NCBI RefSeq assembly: GCF_015712165.1
Contig: NZ_JADPZX010000001.1
Span: forward strand, 1,116,001 to 1,180,000
Origin: Streptomyces spinoverrucosus
Lineage (GTDB): Bacteria > Actinomycetota > Actinomycetes > Streptomycetales > Streptomycetaceae
Direction: 5' to 3'
Length of the DNA: 64,000 nt
The position numbers and the translations under genes were made by a program. Below the pieces are notes generated by a model. It ran no database searches and was not told the DNA's origin. It worked only from the letters and a program-made list of their open reading frames with translations. Position 1 is the stretch's first letter. Each line of letters opens with the position of its first letter. Shown here in pieces: positions 25,614 through 38,783 of this stretch.

Positions 25614-26105
25614 GTGACCACTCCTGACTACGCCACGTACATCGCGAGCCTGCCCCGTGTCCTCGCCGGTGCCGCCGCTCTCTTCCGTGACGGCGAGGGG
25701 CGTGTGCTGCTCGTCGAGCCCAACTACCGCGAGGGCTGGTCGCTGCCGGGCGGCACGATCGAGTCCGACGACGGCGAGACCCCACGGCAGGGCGCGCGCC
25801 GCGAGACCGCGGAGGAGATCGGCCTGGACCGCGAACTCGGGCGGTTGCTCGCCGTGGACTGGGTGCACGGGACGGCCCGGCCGCCGCTGGTGGCGTACGT
25901 CTACGACGGCGGAGTGCTCGGCCCGCAGGACATCAAGGCGATCCGGCTGCAGGAGGAGGAGCTGCTGTCCTGGCGGTTCGTCGAGCCCGCCGAGATCCTC
26001 GACCACCTGCCCGGCGCCACGGGCCACCGTGTGATGGCCGCCCTCGACGCCCTGCAGAACGGCTCGGGGACGATCGAGCTGGAGAACGGCCACCGAGTCG
26101 GCTGA
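25614..26105 (+). CDS. Nudix hydrolase
   Basis: The 163-residue protein has a Nudix helix GARRETAEEIGL preceded by GWSLPGGTIE; the loop between the two (SDDGETPRQ) is one or two residues longer than the textbook box, but the catalytic REx2EE is intact. Substrate is unknown; ADP-ribose would fit its neighbours. The start is taken as GTG at 25614, because TACCCT (25601-25606) lies at -10 distance from it, implying a leaderless mRNA. An upstream in-frame ATG at 25569 would add 15 low-complexity residues. Confidence 0.85.
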   Translation: MTTPDYATYIASLPRVLAGAAALFRDGEGRVLLVEPNYREGWSLPGGTIESDDGETPRQGARRETAEEIGLDRELGRLLAVDWVHGTARPPLVAYVYDGGVLGPQDIKAIRLQEEELLSWRFVEPAEILDHLPGATGHRVMAALDALQNGSGTIELENGHRVG

Positions 26106-26261
26106 CCCGGTGAACGGGGTCAGGCTCAGCCCTCCACGTCCCGCGGCTTGGCGTCGAGCGAGACGTTGACCTGTGCCATGCACGGGCCCCAGCAGCGGCC
26201 ACGCCCCGCCGACCCGATTATCTGTTCGCCGTCCCGTACGCCCGGCCCTACCCTCGGTCCC

Positions 26262-26987
26262 ATGACCAAGCCCCTCGTCGCCATCCTCAGCGGCGCCGGG
26301 ATCTCCACCGACTCCGGCATCCCGGACTACCGCGGTCCGAACGGGCTGTGGCGGCGGGATCCGGAGGCCGAGAAGCTCGTGACGTACGAGTACTACATGG
26401 GCGATCCGGAGATCCGCCGGCGCTCCTGGCAGATGCGGCGGAAGAACCGGACGTTGCAGGCGCAGCCGAACGCCGCGCACCGGGCGGTGGCGGAGCTGGA
26501 GCGGTCCGGGGTGCCGGTGCGGGTGATCACGCAGAACGTGGACGGGCTGCACCAGCTCGCCGGGATGCCCGCCCGCAAGGTGCTCGAACTGCACGGCAGT
26601 GCGCGCGGTGTCGTGTGCACTGGGTGTCACGCGCGCGGGTCCATGGCGGACGCGATCGCGCGGGTCGAGGCCGGTGAGGACGATCCGTCGTGCCGGGAGT
26701 GCGGCGGGATCCTGAAGTCGGCCACGGTGATGTTCGGCGAGCGGCTCGACCCGGTCGTCCTCGGCGAGGCCGTCGCGATCACCAAGGCCTGCCAGGTGTT
26801 CATCGCGGTGGGCAGCAGCCTCCAGGTGCAGCCCGCCGCCGGGCTCGCCGGGGTCGCCGCCGACCACGGGGCCCGGCTGATCATCGTCAACGCCGAGCCG
26901 ACGCCGTACGACGAACGGGCCGACGAGGTCGTGCGGGAACCCATCGGCACCGCGCTGCCGAAGCTGCTGCGGACCCTCGCCGACTAG
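26262..26987 (+). CDS. Sir2 family NAD-dependent protein deacylase
   Basis: The 241-residue sirtuin shows the NAD motif GAGISTDSGIPDYRG at residues 11-25, TQNVDGLH at 90-97, the catalytic His111 in LELHGS, a zinc site Cys119/122/144/147 and the GSS motif near 184. It removes acyl groups from lysines, producing O-acyl-ADP-ribose and nicotinamide. A TACCCT hexamer at 26249-26254, 7 nt before the ATG, suggests a leaderless transcript, as for the Nudix gene upstream. S. coelicolor CobB2 is, from memory, encoded in the equivalent position. Confidence 0.93.
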   Translation: MTKPLVAILSGAGISTDSGIPDYRGPNGLWRRDPEAEKLVTYEYYMGDPEIRRRSWQMRRKNRTLQAQPNAAHRAVAELERSGVPVRVITQNVDGLHQLAGMPARKVLELHGSARGVVCTGCHARGSMADAIARVEAGEDDPSCRECGGILKSATVMFGERLDPVVLGEAVAITKACQVFIAVGSSLQVQPAAGLAGVAADHGARLIIVNAEPTPYDERADEVVREPIGTALPKLLRTLAD

Positions 26988-26993
26988 GGCCGA

Positions 26994-27476
26994 TCAAAAG
27001 AGGGCCTCGCCGCGTTCGAAGTCCAGCAGGCGCTGCTTGCGGTCCAGGCCGCCGCCGTAGCCGGTGAGGCTGCCGCTCGCGCCGATCACGCGGTGGCAGG
27101 GGACGATGATCCCGATGGGGTTCTTGCCGTTGGCGAGGCCGACCGCGCGGGAGGCGTGGGGGTTGCCCAGGGCGTCGGCCAGTTCGCCGTACGAGCGGGT
27201 CTCGCCGTAGGGGATGCGGCGGAGCTGGTCCCAGACGGTGCGCTGGAACGGGGTGCCGTTGAGGTGGAGGGGGAAGGTGAACTCCTTCAGCCGGCCCTCG
27301 AAGTAGGCCGTCAGCTGGTCGATGATCTCACCGAAGGGTGTCTCGTCGCGGACGCCGAAGGTCTCCTCCGGCGGGCGGTGGCGCTGCTCGGTCATGTAGA
27401 GGCCGCACAGGACGCCGTCCTCGGCGACGAGGGTGAGGGTGTCGTACGGGCTGTCGATGACGGTGTGCTGTCGCAT
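26994..27476 (-). CDS. ogt: methylated-DNA-[protein]-cysteine S-methyltransferase
   Basis: The 160-residue protein ends with the DNA-binding and transfer domain GTPFQRTVWDQLRRIPYGET, and the PCHRV active site with acceptor Cys127, flanked by NPIGIIVP and GSLTGYGGGLDRKQ. It removes O6-alkyl groups from guanine in a suicide reaction. It starts 9 nt after the end of the Ada-AlkA gene on the same strand, so the two form an alkylation-damage operon. It converges with the sirtuin gene. Confidence 0.95.
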   Translation of the reverse strand: MRQHTVIDSPYDTLTLVAEDGVLCGLYMTEQRHRPPEETFGVRDETPFGEIIDQLTAYFEGRLKEFTFPLHLNGTPFQRTVWDQLRRIPYGETRSYGELADALGNPHASRAVGLANGKNPIGIIVPCHRVIGASGSLTGYGGGLDRKQRLLDFERGEALF

Positions 27477-27485
27477 GGGTCGTCC

Positions 27486-28967
27486 TCACACGGGCAGGAA
27501 GTTGATCGGGTGGCTGTCGGTCGCCCACAGGTACTGGACGGCGTAGGCCCGCCACGGGCGCCAGGCCGCGGCGCGTGCGGTCAGCGCGGCCGGTGTGGAC
27601 GGCAGGCCCAGCTCCCCCGCCGCGCGGCGGATGCCGAGGTCGGTGGGGAGGAAGGCGTCGGGATCGCCGAGGGCGCGCATCGCGATGACGTCGACCGTCC
27701 AGGGGCCGAAGCCGGGGAGGGCCAGCAGCCGTGCTCGGGTGTCCGGCCAGTCGCTCTCCACGCCCAAGTGGAGTGAGCCGTCGGCGAGTTGGCCGACGAG
27801 GGTGGTGAAGGTAGTGCGGCGGGTGCGGGGCATGGCGAGCGACTCGGGGTCGACGGCGGCCAGCGCCTCGGGCGACGGGAACAGGTGGGTGAGCCCGCCG
27901 TCGGGGTCGTCGACCGGCTCACCGTGCGCGGTGACCAGCCGGGCGGCGTGGGTGCGGGCGGCGGCCGTGGAGACCTGCTGGCCCAGCACCGCCCGTACCG
28001 CGAACTCGGCCTCGTCCACGGTGCGCGGCACCCGCCTGCCGGGGGCCTTGTCCACCAGCGGCGCCAGCAGGGGATCCGTGCGCAACTGGTCGTCGATCGC
28101 GACCGGGTCGGCGTCCAGGTCGAGCATCCGGCGGCAGCGGCTGATGGCGACGGGCAGATCGCGCAGGTCGCTGAGGGTGAGTCGGCAGGCGATGTGGTCC
28201 GGCTGCGGGGTGAGCGCCACGATGCCGTGGCCGTAGGGAAGGCGCAGGGTGCGGCGGTAGGCGCCGTCGCGCCACTCCTCGACGCCGGGTACGGCGGTGG
28301 CGGCGAGGTGGCCGAAGAGGTTGTCGGGATTGAGCGGGGCGCGGAACGGCAGGCGGAGCGACAAGGCGCCCGGGGTGCCGCCGACCGGGCCCAGCGGCGT
28401 GCGTGCGCGCAGGTCGCTGGGGCTGAGGGCGTAGACCTCGCGGACGGTGTCGTTGAAGGTGCGGATGGAGGAGAAGCCGGCGGCGAAGGCGATCTGCGCC
28501 ATGGGCAGCGCCGTGGTCTCGATGAGCAGCCGGGCGGTCTGGGCGCGCTGGGCGCGGGCCAGGGCGAGCGGGCCCGCGCCGAGTTCGGCGAACAGCAGGC
28601 GTTCGATCTGCCGGGCGCTGTAGGCGAGCCGGGCGGCGAGGCCGGGGACGCCCTCGCGGTCGACGACTCCGTCGGCGATCAGCCGCATGGCGCGGGCCAC
28701 GAGGTCGGCGCGCTGGTTCCACTCCGGGGAGCCGGGGCTGGTGTCCGGGCGGCAGCGCTTGCACGCCCGGAAACCGGCCTGCTGGCAGGCCGCCGCGCTC
28801 GGGTGGAACACCATGTTCTCCGGTTTGGGCGGCACGACCGGGCAGCTGGGCCGGCAGTAGATCCCGGTGGTCAGGACGGCGGTGAAGAACCAGCCGTCGA
28901 AGCGCGCGTCCTTGGACTGAACCGCCCGCAGACAGCGCTCGGTGTCGGTGTGCATCCCGTTCTGCAT
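27486..28967 (-). CDS. AdaA-AlkA fusion: methylphosphotriester sensor, AraC regulator and 3-methyladenine DNA glycosylase
   Basis: The 493-residue protein begins with the Ada zinc domain, Cys38 and Cys42 (YCRPSCP) with Cys69 and Cys72 (CKRC). Cys38 is the position that accepts methyl groups from phosphotriesters in E. coli Ada. An AraC-type DNA-binding domain follows (MAQIAFAAGFSSIRTFNDTVREVY, about residues 150-190), then AlkA N-terminal and HhH-GPD glycosylase domains (GLPGFGPWTVD-like LALPGFGPWTVDVIAMRALGD, with the catalytic Asp). Methylation would turn it into an activator of its own operon, which includes ogt. Two ATGs (28967, 28955) compete; neither has a strong ribosome binding site. 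Confidence 0.93.
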   Translation of the reverse strand: MQNGMHTDTERCLRAVQSKDARFDGWFFTAVLTTGIYCRPSCPVVPPKPENMVFHPSAAACQQAGFRACKRCRPDTSPGSPEWNQRADLVARAMRLIADGVVDREGVPGLAARLAYSARQIERLLFAELGAGPLALARAQRAQTARLLIETTALPMAQIAFAAGFSSIRTFNDTVREVYALSPSDLRARTPLGPVGGTPGALSLRLPFRAPLNPDNLFGHLAATAVPGVEEWRDGAYRRTLRLPYGHGIVALTPQPDHIACRLTLSDLRDLPVAISRCRRMLDLDADPVAIDDQLRTDPLLAPLVDKAPGRRVPRTVDEAEFAVRAVLGQQVSTAAARTHAARLVTAHGEPVDDPDGGLTHLFPSPEALAAVDPESLAMPRTRRTTFTTLVGQLADGSLHLGVESDWPDTRARLLALPGFGPWTVDVIAMRALGDPDAFLPTDLGIRRAAGELGLPSTPAALTARAAAWRPWRAYAVQYLWATDSHPINFLPV

Positions 28968-29016
28968 AGATCCAGCATCGACCACCGGACGGGCCGGGGC
29001 TGGCGAGAATCCGACA

Positions 29017-30975
29017 TCAACCTTGGCTGTCCTGGACCGGCCCGGATCGCCAGGCAGACTCGCGCAGCAGCCGCAGCCCGTTGAGCCCGACCAGCACGGT
29101 CGAGCCCTCGTGTCCGGCGACACCGAGCGGCAGCGGCAGATGGCCGGCCAGGTCCCACACGACCAGCACGGTGATGAACGTACCGGCGATGACCAGGTTC
29201 TGGACGACGAGGCGGCGGGCGCTCCGGGACAGTCGGACGACCGCCGGGACGGTGGCGAGTTCGTCGCGTACGACGACGGCGTCCGCGGTCTCCAGCGCGA
29301 GGTCGGCACCCGCGCGTCCCATCGCCACGCCGGAGTGCGCGGCGGCCAGGGCGGGCGCGTCGTTGACGCCGTCACCGACGAAGAGCACCCTGCGGCCGCC
29401 GTCCTGGAGTTCCCGGACCGCCTTCACCTTGTCCTCGGGCAGCAGGTCCGCGCGGACGTCCCCGAGGCCGGTGGCGTCGGCGACACGGGCGGCGGTGTGC
29501 GCGTTGTCGCCGGTGAGCAGGACGGGCGGGGTGCCGGTCAGGGCGGTGAGGGCGGCGGTGGTCGCGGGGGCGTCGGCGCGGAGCCGGTCGGTGAGGGCGA
29601 GGGTGCCCACCGGGACACCGCCGCGAACCACCTGCACGACGGTGGCGCCGTCGGCACGGCCCGCGTCTGCCTCCGCGCGGCCGACCCGCACCTCGTGGCC
29701 ATCCACCACGGCGGTGACTCCCTGTCCCGGCAGGGCGGTGAAGTCCGCCGCGGTCGCGATCGGCAGCCCCCTGTCCCGGGCCGCGCTCACGATCGCCCGG
29801 GCCAGCGGATGCTCGCTGGGATGCTCGGCGGCCGCGGCGAGCGCGAGCAGCCCGTCCTCGTCGAGCCCGGAGCCCGGCAGCGGTCGTACGTCCGTCACCT
29901 CGGGCGCGCCCTCGGTGAGGGTGCCCGTCTTGTCGAGCGCCGCGGTGTCGATCTCCCCGAGCCGCTCCATCGCCACCGCCGACTTCACCAGCACGCCGTG
30001 CCGTCCGGCGTTGGCGATCGCCGACAGCAGCGGCGGCATGGTCGCCAGCACGACCGCGCACGGCGAGGCGACGATCATGAAGGTCATCGCCCGCAGCAGC
30101 GCGTCCGTGAGGTCGGCCCCGAAAGCGAGCGGGACGGCGAAGACGGCGAGGGTCGCGGCGACCACGCCGACCGCGTAGCGCTGTTCGACCTTCTCGATGA
30201 ACAGCTGCGTCGGCGCCTTGGTCCGGGACGCCTCCTCGACCAGCGTCACGATCCGGGCGATGACCGAGTCGGCGGGGTCGCGTTCCACGCGGACACGCAA
30301 CGCGCCGGTGCCGTTGAGGGTGCCCGCGAAGACCTCGTCGCCGGGGCGCTTGAGCACCGGCAGGGGCTCGCCGGTGATGGTGGCCTGGTCGGCCTCGCTG
30401 GTGCCGTCCAGCACCTGGCCGTCGGCGCCGATCCGCTCCCCCGGCCGGATCAGCAGCACGTCACCGACGGTGAGCGCGGACGTCGGCACGGTCTCCTCGC
30501 GCCCGTCGGCCGTGAGCCGGGTCGCGGTGGCCGGGGCGAGGTCGAGCAGGCCGCGCACGGAGTCGGCGGTGCGGGCGGTGGCCAGCGCCTCCAGCGCGCC
30601 GGACGTGGCGAAGATGACGATCAGCAGGGCCCCGTCGAGGACCTGCCCGATCGCCGCCGCCCCCAGCGCCGCGACGATCATCAGCAGGTCGACGTCGAGG
30701 GTCTTCTCGCGCAGCGCCCGCAGCCCCTCCAGCGCCGGCTCCCAGCCGCCGGTGACGTACGCGACGGCGTACAGCGGGCCGAAGGCCCAGGCGGGGGCGC
30801 CGCCGAGGTCCAGGGCGAGGCCGAGCAGGAAGGCCACCAGCGCGGCCAGCGCCCAGCGGGCCTCGGGCAGGGCGAGGACGCGGGTGCGGCGGCCGGGTGC
30901 CGTCGGGGTGGGGGCAGGGGGCGCCGTTCGCGGCGCGAGAGTCGCTGACACGCGGGCCACCATACAGGAACACAT
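29017..30975 (-). CDS. P1B-type metal-exporting ATPase (SPC, probable P1B-4, Co/Zn)
   Basis: The 652-residue ATPase has the phosphorylation site DKTGTLTEG, the TITGEPLPV actuator loop, a SEHPLA motif in the nucleotide domain and the hinge VGDGVNDAPAL. The membrane metal site reads SPC (VASPCAVV) instead of CPC, and the final helix carries HEGSTVLVGLNGLRLL, as in P1B-4 cobalt/zinc exporters. No N-terminal heavy-metal-associated domain is present. It should pump Co2+ or a related divalent ion out of the cell. The start may be 30975 (MCSCMVAR, overlapping the operator) or 30963. It diverges from the ArsR sensor gene. Confidence 0.9.
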   Translation of the reverse strand: MCSCMVARVSATLAPRTAPPAPTPTAPGRRTRVLALPEARWALAALVAFLLGLALDLGGAPAWAFGPLYAVAYVTGGWEPALEGLRALREKTLDVDLLMIVAALGAAAIGQVLDGALLIVIFATSGALEALATARTADSVRGLLDLAPATATRLTADGREETVPTSALTVGDVLLIRPGERIGADGQVLDGTSEADQATITGEPLPVLKRPGDEVFAGTLNGTGALRVRVERDPADSVIARIVTLVEEASRTKAPTQLFIEKVEQRYAVGVVAATLAVFAVPLAFGADLTDALLRAMTFMIVASPCAVVLATMPPLLSAIANAGRHGVLVKSAVAMERLGEIDTAALDKTGTLTEGAPEVTDVRPLPGSGLDEDGLLALAAAAEHPSEHPLARAIVSAARDRGLPIATAADFTALPGQGVTAVVDGHEVRVGRAEADAGRADGATVVQVVRGGVPVGTLALTDRLRADAPATTAALTALTGTPPVLLTGDNAHTAARVADATGLGDVRADLLPEDKVKAVRELQDGGRRVLFVGDGVNDAPALAAAHSGVAMGRAGADLALETADAVVVRDELATVPAVVRLSRSARRLVVQNLVIAGTFITVLVVWDLAGHLPLPLGVAGHEGSTVLVGLNGLRLLRESAWRSGPVQDSQG

Positions 30976-31013
30976 GAAGACTCATTCATGCGTTCATATA
31001 CGGCCGGTACGAT
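30973..31013. promoter_or_regulatory. ArsR/SmtB-type operator and divergent promoter
   Basis: CATGAA-GACTCA-TTCATG (30973-30990) is a perfect inverted repeat containing the TGAA-N6-TTCA core typical of ArsR/SmtB operators. It overlaps the first possible start codon of the ATPase gene. TACGAT (31008-31013) is a likely -10 for the ArsR gene, 7 nt before its ATG, so the ArsR mRNA is probably leaderless and the operator would cover the -35 region. Confidence 0.65.
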
Positions 31014-31020
31014 ACCGGTC

Positions 31021-31377
31021 ATGGGTCATGGAGCCGTCCCCCCCGCAGCCGCCGAGCACGTACGCCTGGACGAGGCCAACGTCGCCAAGGTGGCCACCAC
31101 CCTCCAGGCCCTGTCCACCCCGTCCCGTCTGCTGATCCTGGCGCGGCTGCGCGAAGGGCCGCTGCCCGCCACGGAGTTGGCGGCGGAGGTGGGCATGGAG
31201 CAGTCGGCGTGCTCGCACCAGCTGCGGCTGCTGCGCAACCTGGGGCTGGTGGTCGGCGAGCGGCGCGGCCGGTCGATCGTCTACGCGCTGCACGACCACC
31301 ACGTCGCCGAACTACTCGACCAGGCGGTGTACCACGTGGAGCATCTGCGGCTGGGGATCAGCGACACCGCCGAGTAG
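31021..31377 (+). CDS. ArsR/SmtB family metal-sensing repressor
   Basis: The 118-residue protein has a winged helix (PATELAAEVGMEQSACSHQL as recognition region) and a C-terminal alpha5 metal site Asp92-x-His94-x10-His105-x2-His108. That DxHx10HxxH pattern is that of CzrA/NmtR-type Zn, Co or Ni sensors; no alpha3N cysteine pair is present, arguing against Cd/Pb or As sensing. It faces the P1B-4-like ATPase gene across a shared operator, so it most likely represses that exporter until Co, Zn or Ni binds. The ATG at 31021 is preferred to an upstream one at 30988, which lies inside the operator-promoter. Confidence 0.9.
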   Translation: MGHGAVPPAAAEHVRLDEANVAKVATTLQALSTPSRLLILARLREGPLPATELAAEVGMEQSACSHQLRLLRNLGLVVGERRGRSIVYALHDHHVAELLDQAVYHVEHLRLGISDTAE

Positions 31378-31383
31378 TGCGGC

Positions 31384-31818
31384 TCAGCGGGCGGGTTCCC
31401 GGTAGGAGGCCAGCGCCCAGATCACGAACACGTCGATCGCCATCATGACGACCGACCAGACGGGCTGGTACGGCAGGAAGAGGAACTGCAGGATCAGGCT
31501 CAGCGCGGCGAGGGTGATACCGGCGATCCGTGCCCAGGCCGCCCCCATGAGCAGGCCCCAGCCGGTGACGGCCACCAGGACGCCGACGACCAGGTGGATC
31601 CAGCCCCAGCCGGTGAGGTCCAGCTCGTAGACGTAGGTGCCGACCCGGGCGTACACGTCGTCCTCGGCGATCGCCGCGATGCCCTGGAGCACCGCCAGCA
31701 GACCGCCGCACAACATCAGCACACCCGCGAACATGACGCCGCCGGTCGCCCATCCCTCGCGGCGGCCCGTCGGCGCGGTCTGCGGGGTTCCCGTCGGATG
31801 TGCAGCGTGCTGAGCCAT
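31384..31818 (-). CDS. DUF7144 family four-helix membrane protein
   Basis: The 144-residue protein has four hydrophobic helices (starting GGVMFAGVLMLCGGLLAVLQ, GWIHLVVGVLVAVTGW, ARIAGITLAALSLILQFLF and VWSVVMMAIDVFVIWAL) after a soluble 25-residue N-terminus. This pattern is common in actinobacterial DUF7144 proteins. No function is known to me. AAGGGA lies 10 nt before the ATG. Its stop is 6 nt from the ArsR stop on the other strand. Confidence 0.8.
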   Translation of the reverse strand: MAQHAAHPTGTPQTAPTGRREGWATGGVMFAGVLMLCGGLLAVLQGIAAIAEDDVYARVGTYVYELDLTGWGWIHLVVGVLVAVTGWGLLMGAAWARIAGITLAALSLILQFLFLPYQPVWSVVMMAIDVFVIWALASYREPAR

Positions 31819-31900
31819 GGCGGCCGTCCCTTCCGTCCCCGTACCAGTGCCTCTTGGGGCCCGTGGGGTTCATGCGGGTGACTTCCAGCGTCCGGGCGCC

Positions 31901-31947
31901 TCCCGGGTGCCGCCACTCCGATTACGCCGGTCGGGTGACACCCGGGA
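31901..31947 (-). terminator. inverted repeat after lpdA
   Basis: TCCCGGGTG (31901-31909) pairs with CACCCGGGA (31939-31947) over a 29-nt loop, just downstream of the lpdA stop on the minus strand. The large loop makes this a tentative terminator. Confidence 0.4.
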
Positions 31948-31954
31948 CGGGTAC

Positions 31955-33367
<1,413 letters not shown>

Positions 33368-33444
33368 GCGTCAGGTCCCTTTCGGTGTGGTTCTTTCGCA
33401 TGCAGCAGGGATTCTTTCGCCCCGCTCCGCGCAACGCCACACCG

Positions 33445-33870
33445 TCAGTGGTTGGGTGCCGCCCGGCTGATGTCCGCCAGCGCGGAGTGCGGGTCCTCGG
33501 TGGTGGCGAGGTCACCCAGGCTGACCACGCCGACCGGGCAGCCGCTGCGGTCGACGACGGGGAGCCTGCGGACGGCGTGCTGCCGCATGAGCTGGACGGC
33601 GTGGGCCGTCGTGTCGTCCGGCGCCACGGTCACCACGGGCGGACGCGTGCACAGCGAGCCGACCGGTGTGACGAGCGGGTCGCGGGCCTCGGCGACCGCC
33701 CGGACCGTGATGTCGCGGTCGGTGAGCACGCCGAACAGATCGCGGTCGTACGTCACCAGGACGTCGCCGATGTCCCGGTCCCGCATGACCTGGGCGGCCC
33801 GGGCCACCGTCGTCATGGGTTCGATCGACGCCGTGCTCGACGACATCACGTCCCGTATGTACCTGGTCAT
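33445..33870 (-). CDS. CBS domain-pair protein
   Basis: The 141-residue protein consists of two CBS motifs (RDVMSSSTASIEPMTTVARAAQVM through VLTDRDITVRAV, and PPVVTVAPDDTTAHAVQLM through VVSLGDLA), forming one Bateman module that probably binds an adenine nucleotide. AGGAGG lies 5 nt before the ATG at 33870; a GTG two codons earlier overlaps that site and is rejected. It is 21 nt upstream of... the lpdA side and directly follows the phosphoribosyltransferase gene, so the two may be co-transcribed. Confidence 0.88.
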   Translation of the reverse strand: MTRYIRDVMSSSTASIEPMTTVARAAQVMRDRDIGDVLVTYDRDLFGVLTDRDITVRAVAEARDPLVTPVGSLCTRPPVVTVAPDDTTAHAVQLMRQHAVRRLPVVDRSGCPVGVVSLGDLATTEDPHSALADISRAAPNH

Positions 33871-33891
33871 GAACACCTCCTGGGCCGCTGG

Positions 33892-34533
33892 TCAGCCGCC
33901 GTGCAGCGCTTCCAGCACGTCCTCGTCCGTCAGCTGTTCGAAGTCCTCGTACCAGAGGCCCACCGCGTGGAACGGGCTCGGCCGCAGCAGGCAGACGACA
34001 TCGTCGGCCTCGTGGCGCAGCAGCTCCACCGCCTCGTGCGAGCAGACCGGCGCGGCGACGACCACCCGCTCGGGCTCCCGGTGCCGCACCGCGCGCACGG
34101 CGGCCCGGGCGGTCGATCCGGTGGCCAGTCCGTCGTCGACGAGGATGGCGGTCCGTCCGCGCAGCTCGGCGGCGGGCCGGTCCTGGCGGTACCGCTGTTC
34201 CCTGCGGTGCAGCTCGGTCCGCTCCCGGGCCACGATCGGGGCCAGCTCGGCCTCGTTCAGGCCCAGCTGGTCCAGGGCCCGGGTGTCGAAGAACGGCGGC
34301 TCGTCGCCCGCGATCGCGCCGACCCCGTACTCCTCGTGGAACGGTGCTCCGATCTTGCGGACCACCAGCACGTCCAGCGGCGCGCCGAGAGCCCGCGCGA
34401 CCTCCCGGGCCACCGTGACGCCGCCGCGGGGCAGGGCGAGGACCACGGGGTCCGGAAGTGTCCCCTTCTCCTGCAGAATGCGCATGTGTTCGGCCAGTTC
34501 CCGGCCGGCGTGCGCACGGTCACGGAAACGCAT
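33892..34533 (-). CDS. phosphoribosyltransferase family protein
   Basis: The 213-residue protein has the PRPP-binding loop AILVDDGLATGSTARAAV near residues 120-137 and an N-terminal hood with VVLALPRGGVTVAREVARAL. It belongs to the orphan type I PRTase group often seen near stress or dienelactone-hydrolase genes in actinobacteria; the base substrate is unknown. GGAAGGGGAG precedes the ATG at 34533 by 3 nt. The open frame continues upstream into the beta-galactosidase region but with no supporting start. The CBS gene follows 21 nt downstream. Confidence 0.85.
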   Translation of the reverse strand: MRFRDRAHAGRELAEHMRILQEKGTLPDPVVLALPRGGVTVAREVARALGAPLDVLVVRKIGAPFHEEYGVGAIAGDEPPFFDTRALDQLGLNEAELAPIVARERTELHRREQRYRQDRPAAELRGRTAILVDDGLATGSTARAAVRAVRHREPERVVVAAPVCSHEAVELLRHEADDVVCLLRPSPFHAVGLWYEDFEQLTDEDVLEALHGG

Positions 34534-34594
34534 GTGCTCCCCTTCCGCCACGGGGCCTTTCTTCTCGCCCTGTGGTGGTACGGGTTTCCACCGT

Positions 34595-34639
34595 GCGGCG
34601 CCCGACACGCGGAGATCGTCCTGGAGTGCCGGGCGCCGC
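34595..34639 (-). terminator. hairpin after the beta-galactosidase gene
   Basis: GCGGCGCCCG (34595-34604) pairs perfectly with CGGGCGCCGC (34630-34639) over a 25-nt loop, 5 nt beyond the beta-galactosidase stop on the minus strand. No U-tract follows. Confidence 0.55.
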
Positions 34640-34643
34640 TTGT

Positions 34644-38585
<3,942 letters not shown>

Positions 38586-38709
38586 TCACCTCACGGTGAC
38601 GGAGCAGCCGTTGCCGTCGTGGGGGAACGCGACTCGTGAGGACGGTGTCGGCTGCTGCGCCCGGATCACCCTAGGACTTCGAACACAACCAAGCAATTGC
38701 CCCGTCGGG

Positions 38710-38783
38710 ATTTGTGGGTTCCTGATGGGCAGGCCTCATGGCCGGAATTTGTGGGTTCCTGATGGGCGGGCGTCATGACCGGG
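38710..38783. repeat. 37-bp imperfect tandem direct repeat
   Basis: Two adjacent 37-bp units (38710-38746 and 38747-38783) match at 33 of 37 positions; both begin ATTTGTGGGTTCCTGATGGG. The second unit overlaps the stop codon and last codons of the prenyltransferase fusion gene at 38773. It looks like a local duplication of the gene end. Confidence 0.8.
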
